A stretch of DNA of 64,000 nt from the NCBI RefSeq assembly GCF_001401805.1, contig NZ_LKDW01000013.1, forward strand, positions 44,590 through 108,589, in the 5' to 3' direction. Source of the stretch: Pseudoalteromonas sp. P1-25. Its GTDB lineage: Bacteria > Pseudomonadota > Gammaproteobacteria > Enterobacterales > Alteromonadaceae. The notes beneath the pieces are model-generated. The model did not search any database. It was not told the origin of the DNA and worked only from the letters and a program-made list of their open reading frames with translations. Shown here piece after piece: positions 50,332 to 59,489 of the stretch. Each line of letters opens with the position of its first letter. Position 1 is the stretch's first letter. The position numbers were made by a program, and so were the translations under genes.

Positions 50332-51762
50332 GTGGCCAAACAACCAGAACAAAAAAAAGCACCTGTAGTTTACCAATATGACGCAATAATTATTGGTACG
50401 GGCCCTGGCGGTGAAGGCACCGCCATGAACCTATCTAAAAACGATAAAAAAGTGGCGGTAATTGAACGCCAACAAGCTGTTGGCGGTGGCTGTGTACATT
50501 GGGGGACAATTCCTTCAAAAGCATTACGCCACTCGGTTAGCCGCTATATTGAATACAAAGCTAACCCATTATTTAATGTTGGCGAGCGCCCTAGTCGCTT
50601 AACATTTCCTGATATTTTAAGCCATGCAAGTTCTGTTATTTCTAAGCAGTCAAACTTACGTAGCAGCTTTTACGACCGTAATCGTATTCATATGTACCAA
50701 GGCGATGCGAGCTTTGTAGATAAACACACGGTTGAAATTAAGCGCCTTGATGGCTCAGCAGAGCGTATTACCGCTAAAACCATCGTAATTGCTACCGGCT
50801 CGCGCCCATATCGCCCACCTGAGGTCGACTTTAGCCATTCACGTATTTACGACAGCGACACCATTTTAGGCCTAGAGCACGACCCACAACGTGTTCTTAT
50901 ATACGGTGCGGGTGTTATTGGCTGTGAATACGCTTCAATATTTAAAGGCTTAGGCGCGAAGGTAGATTTAGTAAATACCCGCGACCGCTTATTGGCCTTT
51001 ATGGATGCAGAAATCTCTGACGCGCTTAGCTACCACTTTTGGAACAGCGGTATTGTTATTCGCCACAACGAAGAGTTTGACCGTGTAGAAACACGGGACG
51101 ATTGTGTTGTTATGCATTTAAAATCGGGCAAGCGTGTAAAAGCCGACTGTATTTTATTTGCTAACGGCCGTACAGGTAATACCGATACGCTAAATCTTGA
51201 AGCTATTGGCTTAAAAGCCGATGGTCGAGGCCAGCTTAAAGTCAACGAAATGTACCAAACAGAGGTAGACAACGTTTACGCAGTAGGTGATGTTATTGGC
51301 TATCCGAGCTTAGCTAGTGCAGCGTTTGATCAGGGCCGTATAGCTGCCGATGCGATTGCCTGCGGTAATTGCGAAGATAAGCTGATTATAGATATTCCAG
51401 CAGGTATTTATACCATTCCTGAAATGAGCTCAGTAGGTAAAACAGAGCAACAGCTAACCGCTGCAAAGGTACCATATGAAGTGGGCCGTGCACAGTTTAA
51501 GCACTTGGCTCGTGCGCAAATTGCGGGCACAGAAGTTGGTAGTTTAAAAATATTGTTTCACAGTGAAACCAAAGAAGTACTTGGCGTGCATTGCTTTGGC
51601 GAACGTGCCTCGGAAATTGTTCACATTGGCCAAGCCATTATGGAACAAAAAGGCGCTGGCAATACGGTTGATTACTTTGTAAATACCACATTTAACTACC
51701 CAACTATGGCAGAAGCCTACCGAGTTGCGGCGTTAAATGGATTAAATAGGTTATTCACTTAA
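50332..51762 (+). CDS. sthA: Soluble pyridine nucleotide transhydrogenase
   Basis: The start is GTG at 50332, placed 5 nt after TAGGAG; the frame could begin two codons earlier. It has about 476 residues. The FAD motif is GTGPGGEG, the active-site region has [16 protein letters not shown] with the redox Cys pair reduced to one (as in SthA), and a second dinucleotide fold has [14 protein letters not shown]. It balances NADPH and NADH. Cotranscription with a desaturase links it to fatty-acid redox demand. Confidence 0.97.
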   Translation: MAKQPEQKKAPVVYQYDAIIIGTGPGGEGTAMNLSKNDKKVAVIERQQAVGGGCVHWGTIPSKALRHSVSRYIEYKANPLFNVGERPSRLTFPDILSHASSVISKQSNLRSSFYDRNRIHMYQGDASFVDKHTVEIKRLDGSAERITAKTIVIATGSRPYRPPEVDFSHSRIYDSDTILGLEHDPQRVLIYGAGVIGCEYASIFKGLGAKVDLVNTRDRLLAFMDAEISDALSYHFWNSGIVIRHNEEFDRVETRDDCVVMHLKSGKRVKADCILFANGRTGNTDTLNLEAIGLKADGRGQLKVNEMYQTEVDNVYAVGDVIGYPSLASAAFDQGRIAADAIACGNCEDKLIIDIPAGIYTIPEMSSVGKTEQQLTAAKVPYEVGRAQFKHLARAQIAGTEVGSLKILFHSETKEVLGVHCFGERASEIVHIGQAIMEQKGAGNTVDYFVNTTFNYPTMAEAYRVAALNGLNRLFT

Positions 51763-51779
51763 TCCACTTACTACACAGC

Positions 51780-51807
51780 AAAAAGCCCGCTAATTAGCGG
51801 GCTTTTT
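51780..51807. terminator. Bidirectional terminator (sthA / hemE)
   Basis: The stem AAAAGCCCGCTA/TAGCGGGCTTTTT is self-complementary around TAATTA. T runs flank both sides, and it lies between convergent genes. Confidence 0.9.
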
Positions 51808-51831
51808 AGTAGCTATTAATACCACTGCTTG

Positions 51832-52896
51832 TTATTTGTGGTATTGCGCGCTTAGCTCATGTACTGCGTTAATAAATACACCGGCGTTTTCTGGGTCTAC
51901 ATCTGGTGTAATGCCGTGGCCTAGGTTAAATACGTGGCCATTTCCTGTGCCAAAATCTTCTAAAATAGTGCCTACTTCCTGGCGGATACGATCAGGCGTA
52001 CCGTGAAGCATTGACGGGTCCATATTACCTTGCAATGCAACTTTATCGCCTACACGACGCTTAGCGTCGCCAATATTAATAGTCCAATCAAGACCTACTG
52101 CATCACAGCCTGTGGCTGCAATTGCTTCAATCCACTGGCCACCATTTTTGGTAAATAGCGTTACCGGCACTTTACGACCGTCGTATTCGCGAATTAAACC
52201 ATCAACAATTTTATGCATGTATTGCAGTGAGAACTCGTTGTAATCGCGCGGGCTTAATACGCCGCCCCATGAGTCAAATACCATTAGTGATTGCGCACCG
52301 GCTTTGACTTGCGCGTTTAAATAATCAATAACCGAATCAGCGAGTTTATCGAGTAATAAATGCAGTGTTTGCGGCTCTGCAAACGCCATTTTTTTAATTT
52401 TACCAAATACTTTACTGCTGCCACCTTCAACCATGTAAGTTGCTAGTGTCCACGGTGAACCCGAAAAACCAATAAGCGGTACTTCGCCCTTTAACTCACG
52501 GCGAATTGTGCTTACTGCGTTCATTACATAGCCAAGCTCGTCAGTTGGGTCTAGCTTTGGAATTTTTTTAACATCAGCAAGTGACGAGATAGGGTTTTCG
52601 AACTTAGGGCCTTCACCGGTTTCAAAGTACAAACCTAAACCCATTGCATCGGGAATCGTTAAAATGTCACTAAATAAAATAGCGGCATCTAATGGGTAGC
52701 GACGAAGTGGTTGTAGTGTTACTTCACACGCTAGCTCAGCATTACGGCACAGGCTCATAAAATCGCCCGCTTGTGCACGTGTAGCACGGTACTCTGGTAA
52801 ATAGCGTCCTGCTTGACGCATCATCCATACCGGTGTTACATCAACGGGTTGTTTTGCAAGTGCACGTAAATAACGGTCATTTTTTAATTCGCTCAT
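51832..52896 (-). CDS. hemE: Uroporphyrinogen decarboxylase
   Basis: A 354-residue TIM-barrel protein. Signature blocks are [17 protein letters not shown] with the substrate arginines, [14 protein letters not shown] with the catalytic Asp, [16 protein letters not shown] and [13 protein letters not shown]. It makes coproporphyrinogen III in heme synthesis. It is divergent from a candidate small RNA and from rsd. Confidence 0.98.
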   Translation of the reverse strand: MSELKNDRYLRALAKQPVDVTPVWMMRQAGRYLPEYRATRAQAGDFMSLCRNAELACEVTLQPLRRYPLDAAILFSDILTIPDAMGLGLYFETGEGPKFENPISSLADVKKIPKLDPTDELGYVMNAVSTIRRELKGEVPLIGFSGSPWTLATYMVEGGSSKVFGKIKKMAFAEPQTLHLLLDKLADSVIDYLNAQVKAGAQSLMVFDSWGGVLSPRDYNEFSLQYMHKIVDGLIREYDGRKVPVTLFTKNGGQWIEAIAATGCDAVGLDWTINIGDAKRRVGDKVALQGNMDPSMLHGTPDRIRQEVGTILEDFGTGNGHVFNLGHGITPDVDPENAGVFINAVHELSAQYHK

Positions 52897-53081
52897 AGCT
52901 TAATAATCCTGAGGCTTATAGAAATTGTTCAAGATTGTACCACCATATTCTTCGGCTCTCTATCGCTATGCTTGTAAAACATGTGTTATAGCTAACCGTC
53001 CCTACTTTGTTGCTTATTTAGTCACGTTTGCGCACTAAACAATCAAAAAGAACTAACAATAAAAACTTTTTGTTAATATGT
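52897..53081. other. Intergenic region upstream of hemE
   Basis: The AT-rich region between hemE and the candidate small RNA, part of a 520-nt gap before rsd. It should contain the hemE promoter; I cannot pick one with confidence. A minus-strand 73-codon frame at 53053-53274 lies over the candidate RNA and is probably not real. Confidence 0.45.
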
Positions 53082-53110
53082 TTGCAACATTACAAAAACC
53101 TTGGTATTGT
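53082..53110 (+). promoter_or_regulatory. Candidate promoter of a small RNA
   Basis: TTGCAA and TATTGT are spaced by 17 nt, each matching the sigma-70 consensus at 4 of 6. A strong terminator lies about 150 nt downstream, before any gene. Confidence 0.45.
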
Positions 53111-53116
53111 TTGTCC

Positions 53117-53263
53117 CGCGTTAACAAGAACAATAATAAAAATCTTAAACAACAATAACAAAAATATTTATAATAAAAATAACAAAAATCTTCTATAACA
53201 ATAAGAAAGCTTGTATTAACAGGCCAAAACAAGAAATTAAGCCACCTTAACCGGTGGTTTTTT
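53117..53263 (+). ncRNA. Candidate small RNA between hemE and rsd
   Basis: A plus-strand transcript would run about 147 nt from the promoter at 53082-53110 to the terminator at 53239-53263. The first 100 nt are strikingly A/C-rich and G-poor, with repeated AACAATAA and AACAAAAAT motifs and no start codon in a useful frame. Such open, A-rich stretches are common in Hfq-binding RNAs. The terminator cannot serve hemE (opposite strand) or rsd (downstream). I do not match it to a named family. Confidence 0.5.
53239..53263 (+). terminator. Intrinsic terminator of the candidate small RNA
   Basis: The stem AAGCCACC/GGTGGTTT has a 6-nt loop and a run of six T. It lies 156 nt before the rsd ATG and points toward rsd, so it must end a transcript that starts upstream. 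Confidence 0.8.
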
Positions 53264-53419
53264 CTTGCCTGCAATAAAATAATAAATTACCTACAATAAA
53301 TACACGTATACCCCAGCTCATACCTTTTACTTGTTGATATACACTTAAATAAAATATATCTTGATGTATAAGAAGATTTAAATTTAACCATAAAAGTGAC
53401 CCAGCTTAGGAGAACAGTA

Positions 53420-53890
53420 ATGCTGACGCGCGTAGAGAAAGCTCAACAAAAATGGGGTGGTAGCCATACTGTCATTGATAAATGGTTAAACGAGCGCCAA
53501 GAATTAATAGTACTTTATTGTAAAATGGCTGGGTTTTCGCCATATGATAAAAAAGATCACGCCTTACCAGAGCCAGAGCAGATTCAATCATTTTGCCAAA
53601 TTTTAATGGATTACTTATCTGCCGGCCATTTTGAAGTGTACGATGACATTGCTAAAGCCTGTGAGAGCAAGGGCCTTGAAAGCCAACAGCTGGCAAATAC
53701 AATTTACCCGCGCATTTCAAGCACAACAGATATTGCTTTAGATTTTAACGATAAATACGCAGAAGTAGATAAAGAGGACTTGTTAGCAGAGTTTGATAAT
53801 GATTTGTCGGTACTTGGCGAAACGTTAGAAGCGCGTTTTGAACTAGAAGATGAGCTAATAGATAATTTGTTTTCTAACCACACAGATTAA
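53420..53890 (+). CDS. rsd: Regulator of sigma D, Rsd/AlgQ family
   Basis: The start at 53420 has TAGGAGA at proper spacing. It has 156 residues, all helical, with the Rsd block WGGSHTVIDKWLNERQELIVLYCKMAGFSP. Rsd binds the housekeeping sigma-70 factor and shifts the polymerase balance in stationary phase. It is near hemE, as in E. coli. A terminator follows at 53905-53931. Confidence 0.93.
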   Translation: MLTRVEKAQQKWGGSHTVIDKWLNERQELIVLYCKMAGFSPYDKKDHALPEPEQIQSFCQILMDYLSAGHFEVYDDIAKACESKGLESQQLANTIYPRISSTTDIALDFNDKYAEVDKEDLLAEFDNDLSVLGETLEARFELEDELIDNLFSNHTD

Positions 53891-53904
53891 TAAAATAGCC
53901 TACA

Positions 53905-53931
53905 AAAAAGGGACCGTTATGGTCCCTTTTT
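53905..53931. terminator. Bidirectional terminator (rsd / fkpA)
   Basis: The stem AAAAAGGGACC/GGTCCCTTTTT is perfect with a 5-nt loop and lies between convergent genes. Confidence 0.92.
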
Positions 53932-53948
53932 GCGTTATAAGCTACTGC

Positions 53949-54695
53949 TTATTGCGCTGGTGCTTCGTCATCTTGTATTTCAAGTAGTTCTACTTCAAAA
54001 ACAAGCGTTGAGTTAGCTGGAATTTTACCTAGGTCACGATCGCCGTAAGCAAGTTCAGAAGGAATAGTAAACTTATACTTAGACCCTACAGACATAAGCT
54101 GTAAACCTTCAGTCCAACCCGCAATTACACGGTTAAGAGGGAACGTAGTTGGCTCGTTACGCGCATAAGAGCTATCAAACTCAGTGCCATCTAATAAAGT
54201 ACCTTTGTAATGTACTTTAACTACGTCTGTTGCTTCAGGCTTTTCGCCTTCCCCTTCGCTAAGTACTTCGTACTGTAAGCCTGACTCAGTGACTGTTACG
54301 CCTTCTTTTTTAGCATTTTCTTCTAGGTATTTTTTACCTGCTTCTTTGCTTTTTTCAGACTCAACTTTAGCTTTAGCTTCTTGCTTTGCACGCACTGAAG
54401 TATCTAATTCAGTAAGTACTTCACGGATTTTTTCTTCATCGATTTTTGCATTACCAGCAAGCGCGTCTTCAAAACCACGAATTAACAGTGCTTGGTCTAG
54501 CTCGATACCAATCTCTGATTTATCAGCTAGGTCTTTATTTAAAAAGTTACCTACTGATGCACCAATACCGTATGCTTGTTGCTGCTCTACAGTGTCTAAT
54601 TTAACTTCAGCTTTTTCTTGTTTTGCTTCTTGATTACAAGCTGTAAGCGCTAAAACCGACGCTGCAATCAATGACAATCTAATCGTCTTTTTCAT
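53949..54695 (-). CDS. fkpA: FKBP-type peptidyl-prolyl isomerase, FkpA family
   Basis: The start at 54695 has CGGAGA upstream. It has 248 residues. The signal sequence ends in a lipobox-like LTACN (VLALTACNQEAK), an acidic/lysine-rich N-terminal dimerisation domain spans about 25-135, and the FKBP domain has VHYKGTLLDGTEFDSSYAR, PLNRVIAGWTEGLQLM and IPANSTLVFEVELL. It is a periplasmic folding helper. The lipobox suggests membrane anchoring, unlike classic soluble FkpA. Confidence 0.93.
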   Translation of the reverse strand: MKKTIRLSLIAASVLALTACNQEAKQEKAEVKLDTVEQQQAYGIGASVGNFLNKDLADKSEIGIELDQALLIRGFEDALAGNAKIDEEKIREVLTELDTSVRAKQEAKAKVESEKSKEAGKKYLEENAKKEGVTVTESGLQYEVLSEGEGEKPEATDVVKVHYKGTLLDGTEFDSSYARNEPTTFPLNRVIAGWTEGLQLMSVGSKYKFTIPSELAYGDRDLGKIPANSTLVFEVELLEIQDDEAPAQ

Positions 54696-54899
54696 TTTAA
54701 ATCTCCGACACACTTTGCAGTTGTCATTTATTGTATTATTACTAGTTAAAGATTAACGGCCTACATGATAGGCTGCTTGTTTAATAACTAACTAAATTAA
54801 AACCTAACCTATTATAGTGATTAGACAAACACCCTAGGCCTTCAACGTGACCTAGTCTAACCTCTCAGTCACTAAGAGTTAAGAGGAAATACCTGTAAT

Positions 54900-55898
54900 A
54901 TGTCGATATTTCGTACTTTTTTAATCGCTTTTAGCTGTTTATTAGCCCTAGCTTGTAGCGATCAAAAACAGCAAGCTGCACAACGCTTTGAACACGCAGC
55001 ACAGGGTGCGTTTTCCTCGGCAGTATCTAACGATGGTAAATACAGCTTAGTCTCCTCCATTCACCATGGGGTCGCCCTGTGGGATAATCAACAGCAGGTG
55101 CTAAAATATCAATGGTTTCAACAACAATCACAAGAAAGCCTAGTGTATGCTGTGGCTATTGCCTTTGATAATAGCGTGGCCGTTACCGCAGAAAAAACCA
55201 CCTTTGCCGTGTGGGATATTAACAGCGGCGAAAACCGTGGCTATTATAAAATTCAACAAGCCACTATTCGCGATATTGCGATAAGCAACCAAGGCCGCAG
55301 TGTTTTATACGGCAGAAGCGACGGTGTAGTGGTCTTTTTAAACCTAGAAACCGGACGCCGCATTGAATTTTTAGGCCACCAAGACAAAGTAAACACCGTT
55401 GATTTATCGCCTAACGGGCGCTATGCCCTAAGCGGTTCGAACGATTACGTTGCCTATTTTTGGGATACACGCACAGGACAAGTAATTCATCGCTTTAATC
55501 ACCCTACGCGAGTTACCCAAGTAACTCTAGACCCACAGGGTCGCTACGCATTTACCGCAGATAGTATGAAGCAAGCACATGTATGGAAGCTGACTACAGG
55601 TGATCTTGTGAGTAAACTGGCGTATATTGCGCGTCAGAAAATTTTTACTGCGGTACGCTTTAATGAACAAGGCACATTGCTGGCAACGGGCTCGCCCAAT
55701 AAGCGCGTTGATTTATGGCAGTTGCCCAGCGGCGAGAAAATTCAAACTTGGCAAGTCACACCACGTAAAGGCAGTAAGCCTAAATCGGCTGTGGTGCTAG
55801 ATGTAACGTTTATAGATAACGGCAAGTCGTTATTAACCGAGAGCTCGAGCGGAATTGCAGAGCACTTTACAATACGAGAAGCAAATGAACACAATTGA
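54900..55898 (+). CDS. WD40-repeat putative lipoprotein
   Basis: A 332-residue protein. The signal sequence ends LLALACSDQ, a lipobox. About six WD40-like repeats follow (VVFLNLETGRRIEFLGHQDKVNTVDLSPNGRYALSGSNDYVAYFWD and similar), so a beta-propeller is expected. It probably acts as a scaffold at the cell envelope. The ligand is unknown. slyX begins inside its last codons. Confidence 0.85.
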   Translation: MSIFRTFLIAFSCLLALACSDQKQQAAQRFEHAAQGAFSSAVSNDGKYSLVSSIHHGVALWDNQQQVLKYQWFQQQSQESLVYAVAIAFDNSVAVTAEKTTFAVWDINSGENRGYYKIQQATIRDIAISNQGRSVLYGRSDGVVVFLNLETGRRIEFLGHQDKVNTVDLSPNGRYALSGSNDYVAYFWDTRTGQVIHRFNHPTRVTQVTLDPQGRYAFTADSMKQAHVWKLTTGDLVSKLAYIARQKIFTAVRFNEQGTLLATGSPNKRVDLWQLPSGEKIQTWQVTPRKGSKPKSAVVLDVTFIDNGKSLLTESSSGIAEHFTIREANEHN

Positions 55899-56097
55899 AC
55901 ATCGTTTAATGGAACTTGAGGCAAAAGTTGCTTTTCAAGACGAAACAATAGAAATATTAAATGACGAGCTAAAAGCACACCAACAGCAGCTTGCAAAAAT
56001 GAAGCGCCAAACTGAGCTACTAGCAGAAAAGCTTAAAGAAGCGCAGCAACCGTCGCTAATGTCACAAATGCAAGAGCCACCTCCGCCACATTACTAA
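55885..56097 (+). CDS. slyX: SlyX family protein
   Basis: The start at 55885 (MNTIEHRLMELEAKVAFQDE) overlaps the end of the WD40 gene. It is a 70-residue coiled-coil protein with a proline-rich end (EPPPPHY), typical of SlyX. The function is unknown in all species. In E. coli slyX also sits beside fkpA. Confidence 0.92.
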   Translation: MNTIEHRLMELEAKVAFQDETIEILNDELKAHQQQLAKMKRQTELLAEKLKEAQQPSLMSQMQEPPPPHY

Positions 56098-56102
56098 AAT
56101 AA

Positions 56103-56125
56103 AAACCGGGTTAATCGCCCGGTTT
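56103..56125. terminator. Terminator between slyX and yheV
   Basis: The stem AAACCGGG/CCCGGTTT has a 7-nt loop. A T-rich tract follows on the minus strand. It overlaps the last codons of yheV. Confidence 0.65.
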
Positions 56126-56314
56126 AAATACACCAATAACTTGTTCAAATTGGCGAGTAGATGCCTGAACTGCGTTATCTGGCTGCGCCATTTTGTGGCC
56201 GCACTCTACGCACTCTACTTTTTCAACATCATGTTCTCTGTATAGCATCATGGTATCCATGGCTTTACATTCAGGGCACGATGCACCAGCAATAAATCGC
56301 TTCTTTTGTCTCAC
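56111..56314 (-). CDS. yheV: YheV-type zinc-ribbon protein
   Basis: I choose GTG at 56314 (MRQKKRFIAGASCP), which has AGGA upstream; an ATG frame begins ten residues earlier. It has 67 residues with two CxxC knuckles, CPECK and CVECG, a rubredoxin-like zinc ribbon. Matches YheV in length and pattern. The function is unknown. It lies between slyX and yheS, as in E. coli order. Confidence 0.88.
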   Translation of the reverse strand: MRQKKRFIAGASCPECKAMDTMMLYREHDVEKVECVECGHKMAQPDNAVQASTRQFEQVIGVFKPGD

Positions 56315-56446
56315 AACATTTTTCCTGTGGTTTGAACTGCACATATTTTATCGTATAACTTCCTAGGTTGATACGCTTGATAAGAGCAATACGTTCTATG
56401 GTATGATAGCGCCAACTTAACAAGGGCACAGCAAAGTAACGTATTC

Positions 56447-58369
56447 ATGATCCAAATCTCAGAAATAGAACTACTTCGTGGCGGAAAAGCCTTATTAAAA
56501 AATGCTTCGGCTACTTTATTTCCACAACACAAAGTAGGTCTTGTAGGCGCTAATGGCTGTGGTAAATCTACGTTATTTAGTTTATTAAAGTCTGAGCTAC
56601 AGTTAGATGCTGGTGATTGCAGTATTCCTAAAGATTGGTCTATTGCCTCTGTAAAACAAGAAACTCCCGCCCTTGAAATAAGCGCCATTGATTATGTACT
56701 GCAAGGCCACCCAGAATACTACGCACTGCGTATCGCACTGCGTGAAGCTGAGCAAACCAACGATGGTGACACCCAAGCCAAAGTACATATTCAGCTTGAG
56801 AATATTAAAGGCTACAGCATAGAGTCAAAAGCGGGCGAATTGCTGCACGGCCTAGGCTTTGCTAATCACCAAATAGAAAACCCAGTAAGCGCCTTTTCGG
56901 GTGGTTGGCGTATGCGTTTAAACCTTGCACAAGCACTTATTCGCGATGCCGACTTACTATTACTCGATGAGCCAACCAACCACCTTGATTTAGATGCCGT
57001 TTACTGGCTTGAGCGCTTTTTACGCGCCTATACAGGCACACTAGTGCTTATATCGCATGACCGTGAGTTTTTAGACGCCGTGGTTGATCAAATTTGGCAT
57101 GTAGATAAACAGCTTATTAATGTGTACAAAGGTAACTACTCACAGTTTGAGCGCCAAAAAGCAGAGCGTTTGTTGCAACAACAAGCTATGTTTGAAAAAC
57201 AACAAGAGCAAATTGCCCACCTTGAGCAGTTTATAACTCGCTTTAAAGCCAAAGCCAGTAAGGCCAAACAGGCACAAAGCCGTGTTAAAGCACTCGAACG
57301 TATGGAAAAACTGGCTCCTGCACATGCCGACTCACCATTTGACTTTGAATTTGCCGAGCCAACAGCCCTGCCTAACCCGCTAATGACCCTAGATAAAGCA
57401 AAAGCAGGTTATGGCGATGTCACTATTTTAAATAATATCGCGCTAAACCTAGTTCCTGGCAGCCGTATTGCGTTACTCGGTCGTAACGGCGCGGGTAAAT
57501 CAACGCTTATAAAGCTATTAGCGGGCGAGCTTGAGCCGCAAGCAGGTAAAGTGGTTCAACACCATGGCTTAAATATTGGTTACTTTGCACAGCATCAATT
57601 AGAGTCGCTTGATTTAAAAGCCAGTGCAGTGACTCATATTCAACGCTTAAACCCTCAGGCCACTGAGCAATCATTGCGTGACTTTTTAGGCGGCTTTGCC
57701 TTTATTGGCGATAAAGCACTTGAGCCGGTGGCACCGTTTTCGGGCGGTGAAAAAGCCCGCTTAGTGCTAGCCATGTTGGTGTATCAAAAGCCCAATTTAC
57801 TACTACTTGATGAGCCAACAAACCACCTTGATTTAGAAATGCGCCACGCGCTAGTGATGGCACTGCAAGGCTTTGAAGGCGCCATGGTTACCGTATCGCA
57901 CGATCGCCATATGCTCAAAAACACCGCCGATGAATTTTATTTAGTCGATGATGGCAAAGTGACTCAGTTTGGTTACGATTTAGATGCGTATTACCAATGG
58001 TTACTCAATGCCAATAAAGAAGCCGCTAAAAGCCAGCAACCTGACGAGCCAAAAGCGAATTCTGGCATTAACCGTAAAGAGCAAAAACGTTTAGAGGCCG
58101 AGTTTAGAAAAACCATTCAACCGCTTAAAAAGCAAATTGAAAAGCTTGAAAAGCAACTAGACAAATACTCTGCAGAGCTTAGCGAGGTCGAAGTCGCCCT
58201 TGGCGATAACGAACTCTACAACGACAATAATAAAGCCCAGCTAAAAGAGTTAATTGCTAAGCAAGCCACGCTTACCCCTAAAGTAAACGACACCGAAGAA
58301 GCGCTCCTAATGGCGCTTGAAGAAATGGAAGAAAAAGAACAGGCCTTTGCTGATGAACTTGCTCAATAG
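56447..58369 (+). CDS. yheS: ABC-F ATPase YheS
   Basis: A 640-residue soluble protein with two ATPase domains: Walker A GANGCGKST (about 35) and GRNGAGKST; signatures FSGGWRMRL and FSGGEKARL; Walker B LLLLDEPTNHLDL twice. A charged linker and a C-terminal coiled coil (about 540-640) follow. ABC-F proteins bind ribosomes. The last codons overlap the next gene. Confidence 0.95.
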   Translation: MIQISEIELLRGGKALLKNASATLFPQHKVGLVGANGCGKSTLFSLLKSELQLDAGDCSIPKDWSIASVKQETPALEISAIDYVLQGHPEYYALRIALREAEQTNDGDTQAKVHIQLENIKGYSIESKAGELLHGLGFANHQIENPVSAFSGGWRMRLNLAQALIRDADLLLLDEPTNHLDLDAVYWLERFLRAYTGTLVLISHDREFLDAVVDQIWHVDKQLINVYKGNYSQFERQKAERLLQQQAMFEKQQEQIAHLEQFITRFKAKASKAKQAQSRVKALERMEKLAPAHADSPFDFEFAEPTALPNPLMTLDKAKAGYGDVTILNNIALNLVPGSRIALLGRNGAGKSTLIKLLAGELEPQAGKVVQHHGLNIGYFAQHQLESLDLKASAVTHIQRLNPQATEQSLRDFLGGFAFIGDKALEPVAPFSGGEKARLVLAMLVYQKPNLLLLDEPTNHLDLEMRHALVMALQGFEGAMVTVSHDRHMLKNTADEFYLVDDGKVTQFGYDLDAYYQWLLNANKEAAKSQQPDEPKANSGINRKEQKRLEAEFRKTIQPLKKQIEKLEKQLDKYSAELSEVEVALGDNELYNDNNKAQLKELIAKQATLTPKVNDTEEALLMALEEMEEKEQAFADELAQ

Positions 58370-58775
58370 CAATGATTTTTGGCAATTTGCGTGCACCTTG
58401 TACGCAAAGCCTGGGCAACAACAAGCCTTGCTGACTCTTCAAAACCAGCAAGGTAAAAACGTAAATCTGTGCTTATTTTTATTGTACTTAGATTCACTTA
58501 AGCTAAGCATTAACACCGAGCAACTCAGTGCGTTAATAGAATCAATTGACGAATTTGATACACAAGCACTTAAGCCTCTGCGCTCTGTCCGTCGCTATTT
58601 AAAAGCAAATCAGGAGACGATTGCTGACTACACAAAAATACGTGAAGAGTTACTAAGCACAGAGCTAAAGCTTGAAAAGCAGCAACAGCAAATACTTGTT
58701 GATACAGCGAATAAACTTAGCTTTTTAGAAGCTGTAAAGCCAAACAATATTGAGCTGTATGTGAAAGCCACTTAG
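58353..58775 (+). CDS. TIGR02444 family protein
   Basis: The start at 58353 (MNLLNSNDFWQFACTLYAKPGQQQALLTLQNQQG) lies inside the last codons of yheS. It has 140 residues and is mostly helical, matching the TIGR02444 family of small proteins encoded beside yheS. The function is unknown. Its Shine-Dalgarno is weak, so coupling to yheS is likely. Confidence 0.85.
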   Translation: MNLLNSNDFWQFACTLYAKPGQQQALLTLQNQQGKNVNLCLFLLYLDSLKLSINTEQLSALIESIDEFDTQALKPLRSVRRYLKANQETIADYTKIREELLSTELKLEKQQQQILVDTANKLSFLEAVKPNNIELYVKAT

Positions 58776-58811
58776 GCTGTCAGTTTTCATACCCTCTTCT
58801 AATGCCCATTC

Positions 58812-59330
58812 TATTTTCTTTGTACAAAAAAATCTTTAAGTAGTTTATTCACAAAGAGAACTAGAGACGCTGCGCTTTTAGAAAAAATAAAGGCCAAGCT
58901 AATATCGCTAAAAATATGAGTCTAGCCTCTACTGGCTCGTGGCTACCTTTCTCATTTACTCCTCATTCTCTTCTCTTTGTGCAAAAAAACCTTTAAGTAA
59001 TTTACTCACAAAGAGAACTAGAGACGCTGCGCTTTTAGAAAAAAATAAAAAACAAGTTATTATCGCTAGCAATATAAGTCTAGCCTCTGCTAGCTCGTGG
59101 CTACCTTTCTCATTTACTTCTCATTCTCTTCTCTTAGTGCAAAAAAACCTTTAAGTAATTTACTCACAAAGAGGGTTAGAGACGCTGCGCTTTTAGAGGA
59201 AAATAAAAACCAAGCTAATATCGCTAAAAATATAAGTCTAGCCTCTGCTGGCTCGTGGCTACCTTTCTCATTTACTTCTCATTCTCTTCTCTTAGTGCAA
59301 AAGATCTTTAAGCAAATTGATTATTCAAAG
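58812..59330. repeat. Three tandem copies of a 157-bp repeat plus a partial fourth
   Basis: Copies start near 58820, 58977 and 59134, and the last partial copy ends near 59330. The spacing is 157 then 158 bp, read from the shared CACAAAGAG element at 58850, 59007 and 59165. Each copy begins with a GTGCAAAAAAACCTTTAAGT-like block and ends with a GGCTCGTGGCTACCTTTCTC-like block. Within the unit CTTTGTG and CACAAAG form an inverted repeat. Identity is about 90% between copies 2 and 3. No gene is convincing: plus-strand frames at 58939 and 59097 just read the repeat. Confidence 0.85.
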
Positions 59331-59417
59331 CCTATAAGTGCTGCAGTAACTAGCTAGCCTCTAAAACATGATCTACATCAACTTTACTTGGTTACTTTTT
59401 CTACTTAAGAAAATTGT

Positions 59418-59431
59418 TTGATCTCGATCAC
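59418..59431. promoter_or_regulatory. FNR box
   Basis: TTGATCTCGATCAC matches TTGAT-N4-ATCAA at 9 of 10 positions. Its centre (59424.5) is 41.5 nt upstream of the likely start near 59466, the standard class II activator position. Confidence 0.7.
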
Positions 59432-59453
59432 GTTACGCCTTGCAAACTCGCTC

Positions 59454-59459
59454 TATGAT
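59454..59459 (+). promoter_or_regulatory. -10 box for the DUF3149 gene
   Basis: TATGAT matches the -10 consensus at 5 of 6. No -35 hexamer is needed in class II FNR promoters. Transcription would begin about 59466. Confidence 0.6.
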
Positions 59460-59489
59460 TAACCCATCAACTGAACGAGGAGATTAATC

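Noticed and set aside
53053..53274. 73-codon minus-strand ORF in the hemE-rsd gap
   Set aside because: Its composition (F, Y, L and C runs) reflects A-rich DNA read backwards; it covers the candidate small RNA and its terminator.
58812..59330. Possible CRISPR array
   Set aside because: The units are 157 bp with no unique spacers, and no cas genes are nearby.
58939..59357. Two plus-strand ORFs inside the 157-bp repeats
   Set aside because: They simply read through the tandem units, have no ribosome-binding site, and end wherever the repeat frame breaks.
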